64,000 bases of DNA from NCBI GenBank assembly GCA_027422505.1, contig JAPQWV010000001.1, positions 4,278,001 to 4,342,000 of the forward strand, given 5' to 3'. How positions within the stretch are numbered: position 1 is the stretch's first letter; each line of letters begins with the position of its first letter. Of the stretch, positions 63,481-64,000 are shown piece by piece. The position numbers and the translations under genes are program-made. Origin of the DNA: Craterostigma plantagineum (taxonomy: Eukaryota > Streptophyta > Magnoliopsida > Lamiales > Linderniaceae). A model generated the notes under the pieces. It did not search any database. It had not been told where the DNA came from and saw only the letters and a list, made by a program, of their open reading frames with translations.

Positions 63481-64000
63481 AGTGCACGGGATTTTCTTTT
63501 GACAGATTCTTTATTCTTTTTAGGGCAGTTCGCGATGAAGTGCCCTTTCCTACCGCAGTTGAAGCACACGTTAGAATCTTCATCTTTATCAATGTGCTTA
63601 CCTCGTGATGGCTTGTTCGGAGTCCTCTTCATGATTCTCCCGAACTTGTTGATGAAGAGAGCCATCGCCTTTTCGCTCATCTCCTCAGCATGCTTTGAGG
63701 TAGATGCCCCTGCCACTGCCAGGGCCTTGACAGTTTGGACCGGCGTCGTTTCCTCCAGTCTCATATGGAGTTCGAACTCGTAGGCCTTCAAATATGTAAA
63801 TATATCATGCGGCATTAGTTTGCTCAAGTCTTTCAACTCTCGCATGGCCATGGTTTTGACATTCCATTCGTGTGGTAGCGCCTTCATGACTCTAATCGCC
63901 ATGTCTCTGTTCTCGAGTTGTCTTCCCAGCGTCGAGAGGTCTTTTATGATGTAGCAGAACTGCTCCTCGAAGTCTACCATGGTTTCGTCTAGCTTCATCC
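63481..64000 (-). CDS. Element G gag, N-terminal side (partial, to right edge)
   Basis: Minus strand reads MVDFEEQFCYIIKDLSTLGR, LENRDMAIRVMKALPHEWNV, DIFTYLKAYEFELHMRLEET and KAMALFINKFGRIMKRTP, then knuckle CFNCGRKGHFIANCP (about 63545-63590) and KESVKRKSRALMA, cut there by the LINE. It is a SIRE-type gag and remains open to the window edge; its start is outside. Confidence 0.85.

Noticed and set aside
63417..63998. A continuous 193-codon protein spanning G gag and the LINE
   Set aside because: The last residues come from LINE ORF1 DNA read out of frame; an accidental fusion at the insertion junction.
1..64000. Endogenous pararetrovirus or other viral insertion
   Set aside because: All RT sequences seen are of copia, gypsy or LINE type with matching neighbours; no movement-protein or caulimovirid coat motifs were seen.

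Overview
This window looks like repeat-rich nuclear DNA of a flowering plant. Nearly all of it is transposable-element sequence of plant type: Ty1/copia elements primed by initiator-Met tRNA, Athila-type Ty3/gypsy elements with the TGGCGCCGTTGCC primer site, a plant LINE, MITEs and solo LTRs. The only recognisable host gene family is tryptophan aminotransferase-related (TAR)/alliinase, a plant PLP enzyme family tied to auxin and C-S lyase chemistry. No bacterial, organellar, rRNA or tRNA genes were seen.

Layout. 1-4165: degraded copia element X on the minus strand, running off the left edge. 4166-5654: low-complexity DNA, an LTR-like piece and a promoter-like stretch. 5655-32448 (+): a five-exon TAR gene, here called TAR-A. 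It carries a premature stop, three single-base frameshifts, damaged splice sites and two large insertions. Intron 1 holds copia element A (6503-21870), whose gag is split by the 10.7 kb SIRE-like copia B (6983-17714, TSD CGACT). Exon 2 is split by the Athila-like element C (22396-30367). One LTR of C in turn holds a hAT-type MITE (8-bp TSD) and the solo LTR D (TSD TGTAC). Introns 3 and 4 each carry a related MITE.

33063-43200: two further TAR 5' ends (TAR-B, TAR-C) with conserved upstream DNA, so this was a tandem cluster. They are separated by a hAT-like fragment, a TRIM and solo LTR D' (TSD GGTAA). D' carries the young copia E (34943-42332, TSD AACTA), whose 756-bp LTRs differ at about four positions. 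E has a single 1538-codon reading frame that lacks the N-terminal part of reverse transcriptase.

44052-64000: a stack of minus-strand elements. Copia H (Tork-like) is cut by SIRE-like copia G, which carries Athila-type element F. F has a sister solo LTR, F2, inside its integrase. G gag is split by a LINE. G runs off the right edge.

The elements do not work together as a pathway. What they show is layered invasion of a gene cluster. The observations most worth following are: (i) a 432-bp direct repeat flanking a circularly permuted copia insertion; (ii) an AATGTTG/CAACATT palindrome scattered through LTR, untranslated and coding parts of element E; (iii) a noncoding block shared by copia E and gypsy F; (iv) a covarying hairpin plus polypurine box present twice, about 1.37 kb apart, in both Athila-like elements, with a second conserved sense-strand hairpin nearby; (v) about 70-bp periodic arrays of a CACGGCCGTG palindrome in several LTRs. 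All boundaries were read by eye; family names are from recognised motifs, not searches.
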